From Pseudoalteromonas flavipulchra NCIMB 2033 = ATCC BAA-314 (GTDB taxonomy: Bacteria; Pseudomonadota; Gammaproteobacteria; Enterobacterales; Alteromonadaceae), in assembly GCA_000814665.1 (NCBI GenBank), contig JWIH01000011.1:1-64000 (forward strand): a DNA stretch of 64,000 nt, in the 5' to 3' direction. The translations under genes and the position numbers were made by a program. Within the stretch, counting starts at the first letter, position 1. Each line of letters starts with the position of its first letter. Under the pieces are notes generated by a model. It made no database searches. It saw nothing but the letters and a program-made list of their open reading frames with translations, and was not told the origin of the DNA. Shown in pieces: positions 62,042-64,000 of the stretch.

Positions 62042-64000
62042 CTACTGTGCTCGGGTAGTGTATAAATCACTACTAAATGCCCGAGCACTGGCATAAATAA
62101 TTTGACCATCTCTAACATCAAATCCGTAATAACCATCAAAACGCTTTTGGCTTAATCGCTGTAGCGAGTCATCATGAATCTTATAGGTAGTGAGTGTTGT
62201 CTCTTTATCGTTACCGGCATAAAGCACGCCTTTTTCTATAACACCTTGGTGAAAATGCGCTATTTCACCAAGTAAAGCCCCATTTTTCATCTGACCATTG
62301 AGAACATCAGCTAAGTTGAACCGATAAAGTTCGCTTTGCTGATTGTACACATACACAGACTTTTTATCTGTTTTATCAACCATTAGCCTTACCCATGATG
62401 AAGGGAGCTCTGCAACTAATTGTAGTTGACGGTTGTAGACTCTAACTTTACGCGTCTTATTTTGCTTCACTGTAATAGCAAATAACGTAGAATTAATCCA
62501 AGATTGGGCAAAGCCATAACCGTCTAAGTAGGTTTGCTGTGTTACCTTTCTCTCTTCATTGTCAAGCAACCACAATTGGTGATTATCGTGATTAAGTAGC
62601 ACAAACCTATCATCGGGAGAGACAGAAAGGCCTCTCAATACTGCATGTTCTGCAATAGGAAAAATGGGTGTAGCTCGTTGTTCTGGAGCTTGAAAATAGA
62701 TGTAACTATGACCAGCACGATTGGAAGCAAAGTAGATCCCGACTTGATCGTTTGCAAATGCAGGTAATCGCTCATTGCCGTTGCTATTATCTAACTCAAA
62801 ACCTGCTGTTTGCCAATTTAGATCAATGTTTTTGTCGTAAGTTGAGTAAATGTAATCTTTTTCATTGGGATGGCGCGCTAACTCACAACAAATTCGATCC
62901 CCCAAACTTACAAGCGTTTGTTCCTTGTTATTTCGCGTATTAAACAGTTGTAATTGGGTCGGTTTGGAGGCCGACACATAGACAACATCATCACCACCTT
63001 GCCCCCAAATTCCAAACTCAATTTGTTGCTGGATATCAGCTAGCATGGATAAAGTTTGCGACTCGATATCAAAGTCAAATAAGCGGCTGATGCCTTGGCT
63101 ATTATGAGCTATTAATAACAAATCATTTGAATCGGGTTTTAAATCCACAGAGACAAAATGCCAATCTTGAGGCAAAGCAATGTTGACTAGCTCAACCCCG
63201 CTTTCAAAATTAACTTTATATAATGTATTTCTATGCTCATGATTTCTGGCATGTCCCAACAACCATATCGCCTCTTGCTTGGTAGCATAGGTAAGCCGGT
63301 GAGCAACGAGATTGTCACAGCCTAACCGCTGAACATGTGCTCGCTCAATGCTGTTTGTCTGTTCAGTAAAAGGAGCTTTGAACCAACCGCACTGACCTTC
63401 GTTATAACCATTAAAAATAAGACTCGTCGACGTTTGCGCAATTAAAGACTCAATGTAGTACTCTCCACTGCTCACTTCAGTACCAACATCATCGTGATTA
63501 TTACCGAGATGTTTCATCCAAAGTGTATTCCCATGACCTCGAGTATCATTGATAAAACTCACTGAATTCCCTTTTGGGGCGACAACCAAACTACGCTTGG
63601 CACCCAAAACCCGAGTCAATACGCTGTTTTCACCATAGCTCAGCTCAGTATCTTCAATACTGTTCCAAACGAAAACAGCAATAACGAGTAAACCGATCAA
63701 CGCGCCACCAAGTACCTTATTATTATAATTAGAGCTGCTTTTCAAATATCTTTGATAATTAGGACCTTTAACATCACCGACCTTACTTATTGAAGCAATA
63801 AAGCGATAGCCCAGTTTAGGCACAGTTTGAATATATTGTGGAGATTTAGGGTCGTCATTTAGGATTTTTCGTAAATTAGCAACCAATTTGTTGATAGCGT
63901 TATCGGTTACAATCACACCTTGCCAAATCGCATCTTGTAACTCATCCCGAGTAATTATTCGATTGGGATTGTCGAGGCAAAAAACCAGCAATGCGACCAT
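62042..64000 (-). CDS. CadC/ToxR-type membrane transcriptional regulator with beta-propeller (5' end outside window)
   Basis: At least 652 residues. The OmpR-type winged helix (ITRDELQDAIWQGVIVTDNA, then YIQTVPKLGYRFI) is at the N-terminus, cut by about 30 residues; the ATG at 64000 is probably internal. One membrane helix follows (about 97-113), then a large periplasmic part with repeating beta strands, as in TolB/WD-type propellers. A periplasmic sensor that controls DNA binding across the membrane is inferred. The C-terminal stop is 19 bases from the DUF5916 stop. Confidence 0.82.
   Translation of the reverse strand: MVALLVFCLDNPNRIITRDELQDAIWQGVIVTDNAINKLVANLRKILNDDPKSPQYIQTVPKLGYRFIASISKVGDVKGPNYQRYLKSSSNYNNKVLGGALIGLLVIAVFVWNSIEDTELSYGENSVLTRVLGAKRSLVVAPKGNSVSFINDTRGHGNTLWMKHLGNNHDDVGTEVSSGEYYIESLIAQTSTSLIFNGYNEGQCGWFKAPFTEQTNSIERAHVQRLGCDNLVAHRLTYATKQEAIWLLGHARNHEHRNTLYKVNFESGVELVNIALPQDWHFVSVDLKPDSNDLLLIAHNSQGISRLFDFDIESQTLSMLADIQQQIEFGIWGQGGDDVVYVSASKPTQLQLFNTRNNKEQTLVSLGDRICCELARHPNEKDYIYSTYDKNIDLNWQTAGFELDNSNGNERLPAFANDQVGIYFASNRAGHSYIYFQAPEQRATPIFPIAEHAVLRGLSVSPDDRFVLLNHDNHQLWLLDNEERKVTQQTYLDGYGFAQSWINSTLFAITVKQNKTRKVRVYNRQLQLVAELPSSWVRLMVDKTDKKSVYVYNQQSELYRFNLADVLNGQMKNGALLGEIAHFHQGVIEKGVLYAGNDKETTLTTYKIHDDSLQRLSQKRFDGYYGFDVRDGQIIYASARAFSSDLYTTRAQ

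Overview
The window looks like chromosomal core sequence of a marine gammaproteobacterium of the Alteromonadales, most likely Pseudoalteromonas or a close relative. This is inferred from gene order and protein character, because no database search was possible. CysB, CysK, QueC, RlmI, HrpA, UvrC and UvrY read as close relatives of the Escherichia coli proteins. The gene order uvrY-uvrC-pgsA-tRNA(Gly-Cys-Leu) and the bepA-arsC-like pair are enterobacterial/marine gammaproteobacterial. The region is also rich in TonB-dependent transport, DUF5916 outer-membrane barrels and short dispersed palindromes.

Layout. 1-1086: 5' part of a 16S rRNA gene on the minus strand with its leader and two promoters. 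1641-2503: a seven-gene tRNA array (Gly, Cys, Leu) with its own promoter, downstream of pgsA, uvrC and uvrY (2575-5648). 5907-9558: a DAACS symporter and a divergent DUF5916 protein. 9687-14258: cysK, a periplasmic-binding-type protein, divergent queE/queC, and cysB. 14672-18593: an orphan coiled-coil protein, an NCS2 purine permease, a Sel1 protein, a sulA-like SOS gene with a LexA-type box, and a ychJ-like gene. 18625-20016: repeat elements, a small conserved gene and four identical tRNA-Tyr genes. 20034-25636: DUF2938/MerR pair, YgjP-like protease, pentapeptide-repeat potassium channel, HD protein, rlmI, and a PilZ/receiver pair. 25688-32013: hrpA, a CBS protein, an isoaspartyl peptidase and a secreted Cys-rich orphan.

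32141-44421 is the most accessory-looking part. It holds sapC, a DUF6445-type putative oxygenase, a flavin-dependent halogenase and a large TonB-dependent receptor, followed by pgl, zwf, pgi and a LacI-family repressor. The same palindrome (TGACAACGCTGTCA) lies upstream of the receptor gene, in weaker form farther upstream of it, and upstream of pgi next to the repressor gene. I infer a local LacI regulon joining outer-membrane uptake to glucose-6-phosphate metabolism.

44469-64000: an AI-2E/PerM-type membrane protein with a TusA-like partner, the bepA-arsC-wrbA-DUF2069 group, an ankyrin membrane protein, a lipoprotein, a secreted EEP-family nuclease/phosphatase, a GAF-PAS hybrid histidine kinase, a RimK-type ATP-grasp ligase, a glutamate dehydrogenase, helicase IV, a second DUF5916 barrel, and a CadC-type membrane regulator cut by the window edge.

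No CRISPR array, insertion sequence, prophage or recognisable defence island was seen. The best leads for something under-described are the receptor/halogenase/DUF6445/SapC module with its operator set, the pentapeptide-channel fusion, the secreted Cys-rich orphan and the dispersed palindromic repeats.
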